Assembly: GCF_000014685.1 (NCBI RefSeq)
Contig: NC_008321.1
Span: forward strand, 4,275,001 to 4,339,000
Source: Shewanella sp. MR-4
GTDB taxonomy: Bacteria > Pseudomonadota > Gammaproteobacteria > Enterobacterales > Shewanellaceae
Direction of reading: 5' to 3'
Length of the DNA stretch: 64,000 bases
Shown: piece after piece, positions 43,580 through 52,933 of the stretch
Numbering within the stretch: position 1 is the first letter of the stretch
Layout: each line of letters opens with the position of its first letter
Notes under the pieces: generated by a model
What the model saw: only the letters and a program-made list of their open reading frames with translations
Told to the model about the DNA's origin: nothing
Databases searched by the model: none
Program-made: the position numbers and the translations under genes

Positions 43580-45076
43580 TTAACGGGCTAAATAATTACC
43601 AAAGTTACGATTAGGCTCTAAAACCGCTTGGCTGCCCTTGAGGCTGAACTTGTAACCACACAAACCGATGCTGCCACGACGAGCCAGATCTGTGATGATA
43701 CTGGCCGTATCCAGCGGCGTGAAACGCGCCTCCGTTGCCGAATCGGCAAGCAAATCCACGCTGATAGTGCGATATTCAGTGCCATTATTAAACACCAGCG
43801 CGCTACAACTCTTATCGCCCTTGGCCGTGGCAATCGACCACAGCTGTTGCGGCTTACCACGTTCACCTAACCAGCGAATAATTAACACATCTTGCTCTAA
43901 CGCCACCGAAAAACCATCGGGCATATCTAAGGTCACACGATCGCTTGCAGCAATAGGCGCAGAGGGCACGACAGGAACAGCTTCTTCAGCCTGTGACTCA
44001 TCGCTATTGGGCCATAATCCCCACACCAGTAGGACTAACAACACAGCGCCCACCCCACCGCCGACGGGCAACCAATAACGGCGCTCAAGCTTAGGTAAAG
44101 AAGGCAACTTAATAAAACGTCGATAGGGAGCAAAAAACTCGGCAACCCCTCTAAACAGCTCAGTCATTGAGCCCGACTCTTTCGCCTCGGCGCGGCGACG
44201 ACGCACTTCTTCAGCATGCTCAGTATCGTTAAAGGCCGCGGTATCTTCATCGGGATCGAAACGCCATACCGGCTCATCGCTGTGCTCGGCAGGGTCGAGT
44301 GGTGCACGTTTAAATTCCGCGCCCTGTAAATCGACTTGGGCTAAATCGACATCGGCGATATCGATGCGGGTTTGCTCTACTCGGCTCTGATTGGCAGGAC
44401 GAAAATCGGCGTGGCCCTCGAGTAACGCATCTTGCACGACAAAATCAGCAGGATTTTGCGTCATTTTTGTTAACGCATCGAAACGCAGTTCATCTTGGCG
44501 TAAGGCATCCAAGTCGGCATCCACAACGGGGGAAGCACTCGTTGGTTCAGTATGAGAATAGGTTTCAGCCTCTGTCGATACCGGAATATCCGGCGCAGCA
44601 TGGGAGACACTGGCATTTTGTGCAGCTGCGGCCTTTGGCGTTAATACGGGCTCGACTCGGCGACGGGGAACGGCCTGCGAGGTTGGGATATCTAAAGCTG
44701 GGCCATAATAGCCCAAACGATACTCCACTAAGGTGGGAGAGGTTAAACGTGTGCCCCAAAAGGTCGCACCAGCGCCCAAGACCAGCCCTAGAATGGCGAC
44801 TACGGGCGGCGCAGCCACTATATACAGCGCCAGTAAAATCAGTAGCGGCAGAATAAAGACTGCAACCAAGGCCTTAGGCTTAGCCGCATCATTTAAACGG
44901 CGCAGCGCAGTAAGGGCGAGCAAAGGTAAGCCCACCAACGCTAAAAGATACATTAAAAAGTTCGCCCCAAACGCGGCGACAGCCAGTGAAATGCCCAAAT
45001 ACACACCAACACTGATGGCCACAAAGCGGGGACGGGAATCACGCCCATGAAGGCAGAAAAGAGATTTTAACAGCAC
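43580..45076 (-). CDS. Membrane protein with DUF805-like N-terminus and periplasmic C-terminal domain
   Basis: A 498-residue protein that I cannot name. Residues 15-110 contain about four membrane segments with ALRRLNDAAKPK, a DUF805-like hallmark. Residues about 115-330 are hydrophilic, acidic, and low in complexity, probably disordered and cytoplasmic. One further membrane segment lies at about 334-353, followed by a roughly 140-residue domain with two cysteines (about 424 and 473) that could form a disulfide if periplasmic. It is a single gene without a clear operon partner. Function unknown. Confidence 0.75.
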   Translation of the reverse strand: MLLKSLFCLHGRDSRPRFVAISVGVYLGISLAVAAFGANFLMYLLALVGLPLLALTALRRLNDAAKPKALVAVFILPLLILLALYIVAAPPVVAILGLVLGAGATFWGTRLTSPTLVEYRLGYYGPALDIPTSQAVPRRRVEPVLTPKAAAAQNASVSHAAPDIPVSTEAETYSHTEPTSASPVVDADLDALRQDELRFDALTKMTQNPADFVVQDALLEGHADFRPANQSRVEQTRIDIADVDLAQVDLQGAEFKRAPLDPAEHSDEPVWRFDPDEDTAAFNDTEHAEEVRRRRAEAKESGSMTELFRGVAEFFAPYRRFIKLPSLPKLERRYWLPVGGGVGAVLLVLLVWGLWPNSDESQAEEAVPVVPSAPIAASDRVTLDMPDGFSVALEQDVLIIRWLGERGKPQQLWSIATAKGDKSCSALVFNNGTEYRTISVDLLADSATEARFTPLDTASIITDLARRGSIGLCGYKFSLKGSQAVLEPNRNFGNYLAR

Positions 45077-45449
45077 GACCCTTCCTTTATAGTGAAATAA
45101 TCCTAGCGCACACGACTCTCAATGTCGCATAGGCACGAGCGTAACGAATTTAGCCGCAATTGTCAGTGCAATAAGACGCTAGATAAGCAAAAATGCTGAT
45201 TATATCCATCTAAAGCTAAATCAGGCTTAATTCTCAGGCTCAGCAAGGCTTAGGGACGCAGAGATTTTCAGAATCCGCTCTTGGAGTCACAGTAAACCGT
45301 AAAAATACACCAGCGGCAGCGCTAACTGTCGCAAAACATAAATAGACAACAATTGCTGGCTAACTAGCCCTAGCGTTTTTGAGGTCAAAATCTGTATAAT
45401 GCTCGGCTTTCTAGGCCCTTCTTGCGTTAACCAACTGGATATTTTGCTC
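45077..45449. other. Intergenic region between the DUF805-like gene and gmk
   Basis: About 370 bases between divergent genes. No gene is supported. A perfect TATAAT at 45395-45400 lies 50 bases before the gmk start and is the likely -10 box of gmk-rpoZ-spoT-ridA; no good -35 accompanies it. Confidence 0.5.
45395..45400 (+). promoter_or_regulatory. Likely -10 box of the gmk operon
   Basis: TATAAT in front of gmk. The -35 region has no clear TTGACA match, so this may be a regulated or growth-rate-controlled promoter; the GC-rich GCTCGGC after the -10 is in the discriminator position. Confidence 0.45.
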
Positions 45450-46073
45450 ATGACCGCACGCGGAAATTTATTTATTGTTTCAGCCCCGAGTGGTGCTGGT
45501 AAATCCTCGCTGATTTCGGCGCTGCTGAAAGACAAACCCGCCGACATGCAGGTTTCAGTGTCGCACACTACCCGTGCGCCTCGCCCTGGCGAAGTGAATG
45601 GTCAACACTACCATTTTGTTAATGTTGAAGAATTTAAAGCGCTGATCGAGCAAAATGCCTTTTTCGAGTGGGCCGAAGTATTCGGTAACTACTATGGCAC
45701 TTCGCGCCACGTCATTGAGCACACTTTGACTCAAGGTATCGATGTTTTCCTCGATATCGACTGGCAAGGCGCTCAGCAAGTCAAAGCCGTGATGCCAGAG
45801 GCCATTGGTGTATTTATTCTACCGCCCTCAAGGGATGAGCTAGAACGTCGCCTCACTGGCCGTGGCCAAGACAGTCAAGAAGTTATCGCCAGCCGTATGG
45901 CACAGGCGGTTTCTGAAATGTCGCACTATAAAGAATATGATTTTATTATCGTCAATGACGATTTTGACACAGCACTGGCCGATATGCGGGCGATCATTCG
46001 CAGCCAACGCTTAACGGGTGCTAGTCAGATCCACGCGCAAAATGATATGCTTAACGATCTGTTGGCAGGCTAA
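45450..46073 (+). CDS. gmk: Guanylate kinase
   Basis: Phosphorylates GMP to GDP with ATP. The ATG at 45450 gives [20 protein letters not shown] and 207 residues, the Escherichia coli length; the longer frame from 45399 runs over the promoter. Walker A is [11 protein letters not shown]. The GMP-binding part contains [18 protein letters not shown]. First gene of gmk-rpoZ-spoT. Confidence 0.97.
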
Positions 46074-46131
46074 CTGCCTTAGTGTACAATTTTGCGTCAT
46101 TTTTTCCCTAGATAAACTGGAGTTTCAACAC

Positions 46132-46410
46132 ATGGCTCGCGTAACTGTAGAAGACGCCGTAGAACAAATCGGCAACCGTTTTGATATGATCCTGGTTGCG
46201 GCGCGTCGTGCTCGCCAAATCGCCGTGCAGGGTAAAGACCCTATGGTTGAAGAGATGAACGACAAGCCAACGGTTATCGCCCTGCGTGAAATCGAACTAG
46301 GTTTAGTGAATGCTCACACTTTAGATGCTGACGAGCGTCAATCTGTGCGTGAGCGTGAAGCAGCTGAAATCGCAGCTGTTGCAGCCATCGCTGAAGGCCG
46401 TTCACTATAA
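46132..46410 (+). CDS. rpoZ: DNA-directed RNA polymerase subunit omega
   Basis: A 92-residue RNA polymerase subunit that helps assemble the beta-prime subunit and forms part of a ppGpp site. It begins MARVTVEDAVEQIGNRFDMILVAARRARQ, the conserved omega N-terminus. The start is the ATG at 46132; an in-frame extension upstream covers the intergenic gap. It lies 58 bases after gmk. Confidence 0.97.
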   Translation: MARVTVEDAVEQIGNRFDMILVAARRARQIAVQGKDPMVEEMNDKPTVIALREIELGLVNAHTLDADERQSVREREAAEIAAVAAIAEGRSL

Positions 46411-46453
46411 GTCTAATTGAGTCACACCTGTTTGGGTAAAGGAGAGCTGCCAC

Positions 46454-48556
46454 TTGTATCTGTTTGAAGGTCTAAAGGAGTCTGCTTCCGGTTACTTAGA
46501 ACCCGAACAGGTAGAATTGCTCAAGCAGGCGTACCAAGTTGCGCGTGATGCCCATGAAGGTCAAATGCGCACCAGCGGCGAACCTTATATTACCCATCCG
46601 GTTGCGGTTGCCCGCATCCTCGCCGAGATGCGTCTCGATCACGAGACGCTGATGGCTGCCTTGCTGCACGACACCATCGAAGATACCTATGTCACCAAAG
46701 AGGACTTGGCCGAACAATTTGGCGAAGCCGTGGCAGAGTTGGTTGAAGGGGTGTCTAAGCTCGACAAGCTGAAATTTCGCGATAAAAAAGAAGCCCAAGC
46801 GGAAAACTTTCGCAAAATGATGATGGCGATGACGCAGGATATCCGCGTTATTCTCATCAAGCTTGCCGACCGTACCCACAACATGCGTACCTTAGGTGCA
46901 CTGCGCCCCGATAAACGCCGCCGCATTGCCCGCGAAACCTTAGAGATTTACGCGCCGATTGCCAACCGACTCGGTATCCACAATATCAAGACCGAGTTAG
47001 AGGATTTAGGCTTCCAAGCCTATTATCCGATGCGCTATCGGGTGTTAAAGGAAGTGGTCAAAGCTGCCCGTGGTAACCGCAAAGAACTCATCCAAGGCAT
47101 TGAAGCTGCGGTGTTAACTCGCCTAAACGATGCGGGCATTAAAGGCAAAGTTAAAGGTCGCGAGAAAAACCTCTACTCCATCTACAACAAGATGCAGAGC
47201 AAGGAACTCCAGTTCCAAGAGGTGATGGATATCTACGCCTTTCGCGTCATCGTCGACTCCATCGATACTTGCTACCGTGTGCTCGGTGCCATGCACGGCC
47301 TGTATAAACCGCGTCCGGGTCGCTTTAAAGATTATATCGCTATCCCCAAAGCCAACGGTTATCAGTCGTTACATACCTCATTATTCGGCCCACACGGCGT
47401 GCCCGTCGAGATCCAAATTCGTACCGAAGATATGGATCAAATGGCCGACAAAGGGGTTGCGGCCCACTGGGCTTACAAAGGCGGCCCCGATGGTCAAGGC
47501 ACTACCACGCAAGTGCGTGCCCGCAAGTGGATGCAAAGCTTGCTGGAACTGCAACAGAGCGCCAGCACCTCCTTCGAATTCGTGGAAAACGTTAAAACCG
47601 AACTCTTCCCCGAAGAGATTTACGTATTCACCCCCGAAGGTCGCATTTTAGAATTACCGGTTAACGCCACCGCCGTCGACTTTGCCTATGAAGTCCACAC
47701 CGATGTGGGCAATACCTGTGTCGGCGCCCGTGTTAACCGCCAAGCTTACCCGTTAAGCCAGCCATTAATCTCCGGCCAAACCGTTGAGATCATTACCGCT
47801 AAAGGCGCGCGTCCGAATGCCGCTTGGCTTAACTTTGTGGTGACAGGTAAAGCCCGCGCCAAAATCCGCCAAGTGCTTAAGAGCCTAAAAGCAGACGATG
47901 CTATCGCCCTTGGCCGCCGTTTGCTTAACCATGCGCTGGGTAAAACCAAACTCGATAGCATTCCTGCCGAGCAGATTGATAAAGTCGTGCGCGATACCAA
48001 GCACGCCAATTTAAATTCCTTACTCGCCGACATCGGCCTGGGCAATGCCATGAGCATAGTCATCGCCCAACGTTTGATTGGCGATAATTTAGAGAATCAA
48101 GAGAGCCGCGATTCTCACCTGATGCCAATCCGTGGCGCCGAAGGTATGTTAGTAACCTTCGCTAACTGTTGCCGCCCCATCCCTGGTGATGCGGTGATTG
48201 CCCACGTGAGCCAAGGTAAAGGCTTAGTCGTCCACATGGAAAACTGCGCTAACATTCGCGGTTACCAAGGCGAGCCAGATAAATACATTCCCGTGCAGTG
48301 GGACAATGTCGAAGGCGTTGAATATCAAGCCAATCTGCGGGTGGAAATTGTTAACCACCAGGGCGCGCTGGCAAAGATTACCTCGATTATCGCCGCCGAA
48401 GGTTCGAACATTCACAACCTTAGCACCGAAGAGCGCGATGGCCGCGTTTACTTGATTAACCTGCGGATTTCGGTGAAGGACAGGATCCATTTAGCTAACG
48501 TGATGCGCCGTATCCGGGTACTGCCCGAGGTATTGCGTACATCACGTAATCGTTGA
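46454..48556 (+). CDS. spoT: Bifunctional (p)ppGpp synthetase/hydrolase SpoT
   Basis: Makes and degrades the alarmone (p)ppGpp. The 700-residue protein has an HD hydrolase domain (LLHDTIEDT near residue 72), a RelA-type synthetase domain (IYNKMQSKELQFQEVMDIYAFRVIV), a TGS domain (EEIYVFTPEGRI), a conserved Cys/His zinc-like region (CCRPIPGD) and a C-terminal ACT domain (NHQGALAKITSIIAAEGSNI). The start is TTG (TTGTATCTGTTTGAA), with GGAG 9 bases upstream. The reading MYLFE matches the SpoT N-terminus of relatives, so a TTG start is credible. Confidence 0.96.
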   Translation: MYLFEGLKESASGYLEPEQVELLKQAYQVARDAHEGQMRTSGEPYITHPVAVARILAEMRLDHETLMAALLHDTIEDTYVTKEDLAEQFGEAVAELVEGVSKLDKLKFRDKKEAQAENFRKMMMAMTQDIRVILIKLADRTHNMRTLGALRPDKRRRIARETLEIYAPIANRLGIHNIKTELEDLGFQAYYPMRYRVLKEVVKAARGNRKELIQGIEAAVLTRLNDAGIKGKVKGREKNLYSIYNKMQSKELQFQEVMDIYAFRVIVDSIDTCYRVLGAMHGLYKPRPGRFKDYIAIPKANGYQSLHTSLFGPHGVPVEIQIRTEDMDQMADKGVAAHWAYKGGPDGQGTTTQVRARKWMQSLLELQQSASTSFEFVENVKTELFPEEIYVFTPEGRILELPVNATAVDFAYEVHTDVGNTCVGARVNRQAYPLSQPLISGQTVEIITAKGARPNAAWLNFVVTGKARAKIRQVLKSLKADDAIALGRRLLNHALGKTKLDSIPAEQIDKVVRDTKHANLNSLLADIGLGNAMSIVIAQRLIGDNLENQESRDSHLMPIRGAEGMLVTFANCCRPIPGDAVIAHVSQGKGLVVHMENCANIRGYQGEPDKYIPVQWDNVEGVEYQANLRVEIVNHQGALAKITSIIAAEGSNIHNLSTEERDGRVYLINLRISVKDRIHLANVMRRIRVLPEVLRTSRNR

Positions 48557-48578
48557 TCATTACTTTAGAGAGAGCGTC

Positions 48579-48962
48579 ATGGCAGAAAAAATCATTATCG
48601 CGACCGAAAATGCCCCAGCGGCAATTGGCACTTATTCTCAAGCGGTTAAAGTCGGCAACACAGTGTATTTATCCGGCCAAATCCCACTGGTGCCAAGCAC
48701 AATGCAAATCGTGAGCGATGATTTTGAGGCGCAAGTTGTGCAAGTGTTTGAAAACTTAACGGCCGTTTGTACCGCAGCTGGCGGCACGATCAACGATATC
48801 GTTAAGCTCAATATCTTCCTAACGGACTTAAGCCACTTCGCAAAAGTGAATGAAATCATGAGCCGTTACTTCAGCCAACCTTACCCAGCTCGCGCCGCTA
48901 TCGGTGTGAAGCAGCTGCCTAAGGATGCGCAAGTCGAAATGGACGGCGTGATGGAGCTGTAA
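48579..48962 (+). CDS. ridA: Reactive enamine/imine deaminase RidA
   Basis: A 127-residue RidA/YjgF protein that hydrolyses reactive 2-aminoacrylate-type enamines. Family signatures are AIGTYSQAVKVGNTVYLSGQIP, the Arg in PARAAIGVKQLPKDAQVEMDG (substrate carboxylate binding) and VEMDGV. It follows spoT by 22 bases and ends the operon. Confidence 0.95.
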   Translation: MAEKIIIATENAPAAIGTYSQAVKVGNTVYLSGQIPLVPSTMQIVSDDFEAQVVQVFENLTAVCTAAGGTINDIVKLNIFLTDLSHFAKVNEIMSRYFSQPYPARAAIGVKQLPKDAQVEMDGVMEL

Positions 48963-48980
48963 GCTTCCACCGATTTTACG

Positions 48981-49002
48981 AGGCGCTTAGGCGCCTTTTT
49001 TA
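48981..49002 (+). terminator. Terminator of gmk-rpoZ-spoT-ridA
   Basis: Stem AGGCGC / GCGCCT with a short loop followed by TTTTTT, 20 bases after the ridA stop. Confidence 0.85.
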
Positions 49003-49194
49003 TTGCTTAATGCGCCCGCGGCTCCTGCTCTGACCTGTGATTAAGTTCATTTTCATTTCATACTCAAACGATAGGCTAGTCCGCCAATTTTAAGATTTTA
49101 CAATCTTGCAAACTATTTGCGTGGCCTCACAAAACTCGCCATACTGGGCACCTATGTTGGGGTTAAAATAACAATAAAGAACAGGGAATTGCCT

Positions 49195-50859
49195 ATGGAT
49201 AATGCGATTAAGACGCCAGTTGAAATGTTGGCGCACTGGGCGAATACACGTGGGGATGAGATCTATTTGCGCCAGCCCATCAAGGGTCAATACCTTGATT
49301 TCACGTGGAATGAAGTGCAAGAAAAAGTGCAGCAACTCGCGGGTGCACTGCGCCATTTAGGCTTAGAGCCGGGCGATAAGATTGCCGTGCTCTCTAAAAA
49401 CTGCGCCGAATGGTTTATTACCGACCTCGCCCTGATGCACGGCGGCTATATCAGCGTTCCCATCTATCCTACCGCCAATACAGATACTATCCGCTATGTG
49501 TTGCAACATAGTGGTGCCAAAGCAATTTTCCTCGGCAAGCTCGACCACTGGGCCGATCAAGAAGCCGGCGTCGGCGGCGAATTACTCCGCCTTGCCATGC
49601 CCTATGAGACCATGCCGGCTCAATATCAGTGGGAACAACTGCTCAAGATGGGCAACCCTCTGATTGAAGCGCCGTTACCTGAGCTCGATCAGACCATGAC
49701 CCTGATTTACACCTCGGGCTCAACGGGCCAACCTAAAGGCGCGATTCAGACGTTTGCCAGCTATGGCTGGACTTGCCAAGCCGTAGTGCGCGATCTGCGA
49801 ACCAATGGTGACGACAGATTATTGTCCTACTTACCGTTAGCGCATATTACCGAGCGCGTGGCGATCGAAGGCTCGTCTTTCTATTCCGGCAGTACAGTCG
49901 CCTTCGTCGAAAGCTTAGACTCCTTCGTTGCCGATGTGCAGCGCGCTAAACCGACGGTGTTTTTCTCGGTTCCACGGCTATGGAGCCTGTTCCAGAAGAA
50001 CATTATCGACAAGATTGGTGTTGGCAAACTCAATCTATTGCTAAAAATCCCACTGATTAGCAGCCTAGTAAAACACAAGATCCACAAAGGGTTAGGACTC
50101 AACCATTGCCGCTTACTCGGCTCTGGTTCGGCGCCTATTCCGCCCTCTCTTATTCACTGGTACCACAGCATTGGCTTGGATATTTGTGAAGCCTGGGGAA
50201 TGACGGAAAACTGTGCTTACTCCATCATCAACTATCCCTTCGATGTGCGCAAAATCGGCACTGTGGGTAAACCCGTACAGGATTGCCAAATCCGCCAGGG
50301 TGAAGACGGCGAACTGCTACTGAAGAGTCCCGGCCTGATGACGGCCTATTATCAGCAACCCGAAGCAACAGCGGCGGCCTTCGATCCCGATGGTTTCTTC
50401 CATACTGGCGATCTCTGTGCCATCGATGCCGATGGTTGTGTGACTATCACTGGCCGGGTGAAGGACAACTTTAAAACCGCTAAGGGTAAATACGTCGCTC
50501 CAGTGCCAATTGAACGTAAGCTCGCGCAGGATCCCCATGTGGAGCTGATTTGCGTTATTGGTTCTGGTCTGCCGCATCCCGTCGCGTTAGTGCAACTTTC
50601 CGAGGGCGCGACCTTACAAGCCCGCGAGGAAGTTCGCGCATCTTTAAAAGCGACCCTCGATAGCGTGAACCCACATTTAGAGTCCCATGAACATGTGGAT
50701 GCGATTGTGGTCGTGAACGAACCTTGGACCATCGAAAACGATGTGCTAACTCCGACACTGAAGATCAAACGTCATGTGCTCGAGAAAGCCTTTAGCGAGC
50801 GTGTCGACGGTATTCGCGGCGCACAAGTGCGCTGGGAAGATGAGTTAACCGTCAAATAA
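49195..50859 (+). CDS. AMP-dependent long-chain acyl-CoA synthetase/ligase
   Basis: A 554-residue adenylate-forming enzyme that activates a carboxylic (fatty) acid to an acyl-AMP and then acyl-CoA. The ATG at 49195 has AGGGA 7 bases upstream; an upstream GTG frame is less likely. Motifs: phosphate loop LIYTSGSTGQPKGAIQTF, EAWGMTENCAYSI, HTGDLCAID and GRVKDNFKTAKGKYV. The FAA1-type order points to long-chain fatty acids, but chain length is not proved. Monocistronic with its own terminator. Confidence 0.9.
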   Translation: MDNAIKTPVEMLAHWANTRGDEIYLRQPIKGQYLDFTWNEVQEKVQQLAGALRHLGLEPGDKIAVLSKNCAEWFITDLALMHGGYISVPIYPTANTDTIRYVLQHSGAKAIFLGKLDHWADQEAGVGGELLRLAMPYETMPAQYQWEQLLKMGNPLIEAPLPELDQTMTLIYTSGSTGQPKGAIQTFASYGWTCQAVVRDLRTNGDDRLLSYLPLAHITERVAIEGSSFYSGSTVAFVESLDSFVADVQRAKPTVFFSVPRLWSLFQKNIIDKIGVGKLNLLLKIPLISSLVKHKIHKGLGLNHCRLLGSGSAPIPPSLIHWYHSIGLDICEAWGMTENCAYSIINYPFDVRKIGTVGKPVQDCQIRQGEDGELLLKSPGLMTAYYQQPEATAAAFDPDGFFHTGDLCAIDADGCVTITGRVKDNFKTAKGKYVAPVPIERKLAQDPHVELICVIGSGLPHPVALVQLSEGATLQAREEVRASLKATLDSVNPHLESHEHVDAIVVVNEPWTIENDVLTPTLKIKRHVLEKAFSERVDGIRGAQVRWEDELTVK

Positions 50860-50883
50860 GGTTAAAGCGCACACTGAACCATG

Positions 50884-50912
50884 AAAGCACGCTCTTCGGC
50901 GTGCTTTTTTAT
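50884..50912 (+). terminator. Terminator of the acyl-CoA synthetase gene
   Basis: Stem AAGCACGC / GCGTGCTT with a 6-base loop (50885-50906), followed by TTTTA. Confidence 0.88.
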
Positions 50913-51018
50913 GACATATTCTGTCAAAACGGTTGAAAAACACGTATCATGTGCGCCTGTCAGCGTAAGGTGATACACCTTAAATCAATTCACTCAATCA
51001 GGTTTAACAGAGTCTAAA

Positions 51019-51969
51019 ATGCTCATTGCACTTTCAATTATCGGCGGCTTTATCATTTTAACCTTAGGCGCAGAAGCCTTAGTCCGTGGCGCGAGCTCCA
51101 TCGCCCTACGTCTTGGCATTACGCCACTCATCATCGGCTTAACCATTGTGGCCTTTGGTACCAGCGCGCCCGAACTTGCGGTGAGTGTCAAGTCAGCACT
51201 GGCAGGCAATAGCGGCATTGCACTGGGTAACGTGATTGGCTCTAACATTGCCAACATTGGTTTGATTTTGGCAATTACCGCTCTTATTCGCCCGATTCAA
51301 GTACAGTCACAGATGGTAAGACGGGATATCCCCTTGATGATCCTTGCCTCTATGCTGTTTTGGGGATTGTTATTGGACGGCGAACTCAGCCTAATTGACG
51401 GCGTGATTTTATTATCACTGCTTGTTGGCTACCTCGTATTCAGCTATTTCAGCTCGAAAAATACCACAGATGCCGACGGCGAAATCATCGAAGAAGGCCC
51501 TAAAAACCCATTACTCTCAGTGGCATTTATTGTTGTAGGCATCGGCATGTTAGTCGGTGGCGGGATTTTATTTGTGAACGGTGCGGTCGATTTAGCCAAA
51601 GTGTTTGGCGTGAGCGAAATCATTATCGGCTTAACTATTGTCGCTATCGGCACCAGCATGCCAGAGTTAGTGACCTCGGTTTTAGCGGCGCTCAAAGGTG
51701 AGAGCGATATCGCTATCGGTAACGTAGTTGGCTCTAACCTATTCAACATTTTAGGTATTTTAGGTGTGACTGCGATTGTGCACCCAGTATCAGCCTTAGG
51801 TTTCCAATCCTTCGACTTTATCGTGATGCTAGCCTTAGCCGTGGTGATTTTACCCTTCGCGTGGTCAGGACTACGCATAGGTCGCCGTGAAGGTGCCACA
51901 CTGCTTGTCGCTTACTTAGGCTACATGGTTTACCTCGTCAACCAAGCCAACACTCAAGCGGTCGTTTAA
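51019..51969 (+). CDS. Calcium/sodium antiporter, CaCA family (YrbG-like)
   Basis: A 316-residue inner-membrane cation exchanger with about ten membrane segments. The two inverted alpha repeats are visible: TIVAFGTSAPELAVS with GNVIGSNIANIG in the first half, and TIVAIGTSMPELVTS with GNVVGSNLFNILG in the second. Each carries the ion-binding Glu and Asn/Ser. A short acidic loop (DADGEIIEEG) separates the halves. Ion specificity is taken from the family. Single gene with terminator. Confidence 0.92.
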   Translation: MLIALSIIGGFIILTLGAEALVRGASSIALRLGITPLIIGLTIVAFGTSAPELAVSVKSALAGNSGIALGNVIGSNIANIGLILAITALIRPIQVQSQMVRRDIPLMILASMLFWGLLLDGELSLIDGVILLSLLVGYLVFSYFSSKNTTDADGEIIEEGPKNPLLSVAFIVVGIGMLVGGGILFVNGAVDLAKVFGVSEIIIGLTIVAIGTSMPELVTSVLAALKGESDIAIGNVVGSNLFNILGILGVTAIVHPVSALGFQSFDFIVMLALAVVILPFAWSGLRIGRREGATLLVAYLGYMVYLVNQANTQAVV

Positions 51970-51989
51970 CGCACTGCGCCTTGCCTTAC

Positions 51990-52020
51990 AAAACACCGGA
52001 GCCTCTCCGGTGTTTTGCTT
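51990..52020 (+). terminator. Terminator of the antiporter gene
   Basis: Perfect 11-bp stem AAAACACCGGA / TCCGGTGTTTT (51990-52000 and 52006-52016) with a 5-base loop, then GCTTTTA. Confidence 0.85.
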
Positions 52021-52145
52021 TTAGGCCTAAGACATGACATTTGTCATGCCCAATTGATGACCTTTGTGCCTGCACTCAGGCCAAGGTATTTCTGATAATG
52101 AAGCCGTCCCCAAGCAATGGGTTATCACTTCAATAAGGAAATACC

Positions 52146-52850
52146 ATGAAAACATTCTTACTGTTATCAAGCCTTGCCCTCGCCTGCGCGCCCGTATTCG
52201 CGGCTTCCAACTCGAGCTCAAAGATCGCTGCAATAGACAAAGCTGCAAGCACCTTAAATATCGATAAATTACAACAGCTCAGCACGACAACATCGGATTA
52301 CGAAGCAGCCTATGCCAACTATCGTTTAGCCATCAGCGCCAATGTGATGGGACAAAAAACCTTGGCGGAACAGGCCTTAACTTCGGCGCAAACTAGCTTA
52401 GAAGCCCTCAAAAATACCCAAGCCGATGCCGAATCCCTCGCGTTATTATCGTCCGTTTACGGCATGCAAATCGCCTTGGATAACAGCAAAGGCGCCAAGC
52501 TTGGAAGCAAATCCGCCAATGCCATCGCTCAAGCCGAACAGCTGGCACCGCTTAACCCGCGGGTGGCATTAGTAAAAGCGATTGCCGCCTATAATACGCC
52601 CGCCATGTTTGGTGGCAGCATGCAACATGCTAAGACGCTCGCCAGCAGCGCTATTGAACGGTTTAATCAACCTTGCGAGGACATTTGCTGGGGTGAGGCC
52701 GAAGCTTACACTTGGCGCGGACTCGCAAAACAGGAATTAGGCGACGCCCAAGGGGCGATTGAAGATTGGCAACAGGCGCTGCAAGTGGAAAAAGATTATG
52801 GTTGGGCTAAGTTTTTACTTCAGCAAAATCAGCAAATAAGTGCAAAATAA
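52146..52850 (+). CDS. Exported TPR-repeat protein
   Basis: A 234-residue protein with a Sec signal peptide (MKTFLLLSSLALACAPVFAAS), so likely periplasmic. The mature part is Ala/Gln-rich and helical, with TPR-like units such as YTWRGLAKQELGDAQGAIEDWQQALQV near the C-terminus. Two cysteines in QPCEDICWGEAEAY are five residues apart. It precedes the DesK/DesR-like genes by 83 bases and probably shares their operon. Function unknown. Confidence 0.75.
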   Translation: MKTFLLLSSLALACAPVFAASNSSSKIAAIDKAASTLNIDKLQQLSTTTSDYEAAYANYRLAISANVMGQKTLAEQALTSAQTSLEALKNTQADAESLALLSSVYGMQIALDNSKGAKLGSKSANAIAQAEQLAPLNPRVALVKAIAAYNTPAMFGGSMQHAKTLASSAIERFNQPCEDICWGEAEAYTWRGLAKQELGDAQGAIEDWQQALQVEKDYGWAKFLLQQNQQISAK

Positions 52851-52933
52851 CCCCAGAACAGGCAAAAGGATTGGCTGACGTTTGCGGCCAATCCTGCCAT
52901 CGGTAGCCAGCTATTGGCCTTAGGCGAAGCGTT

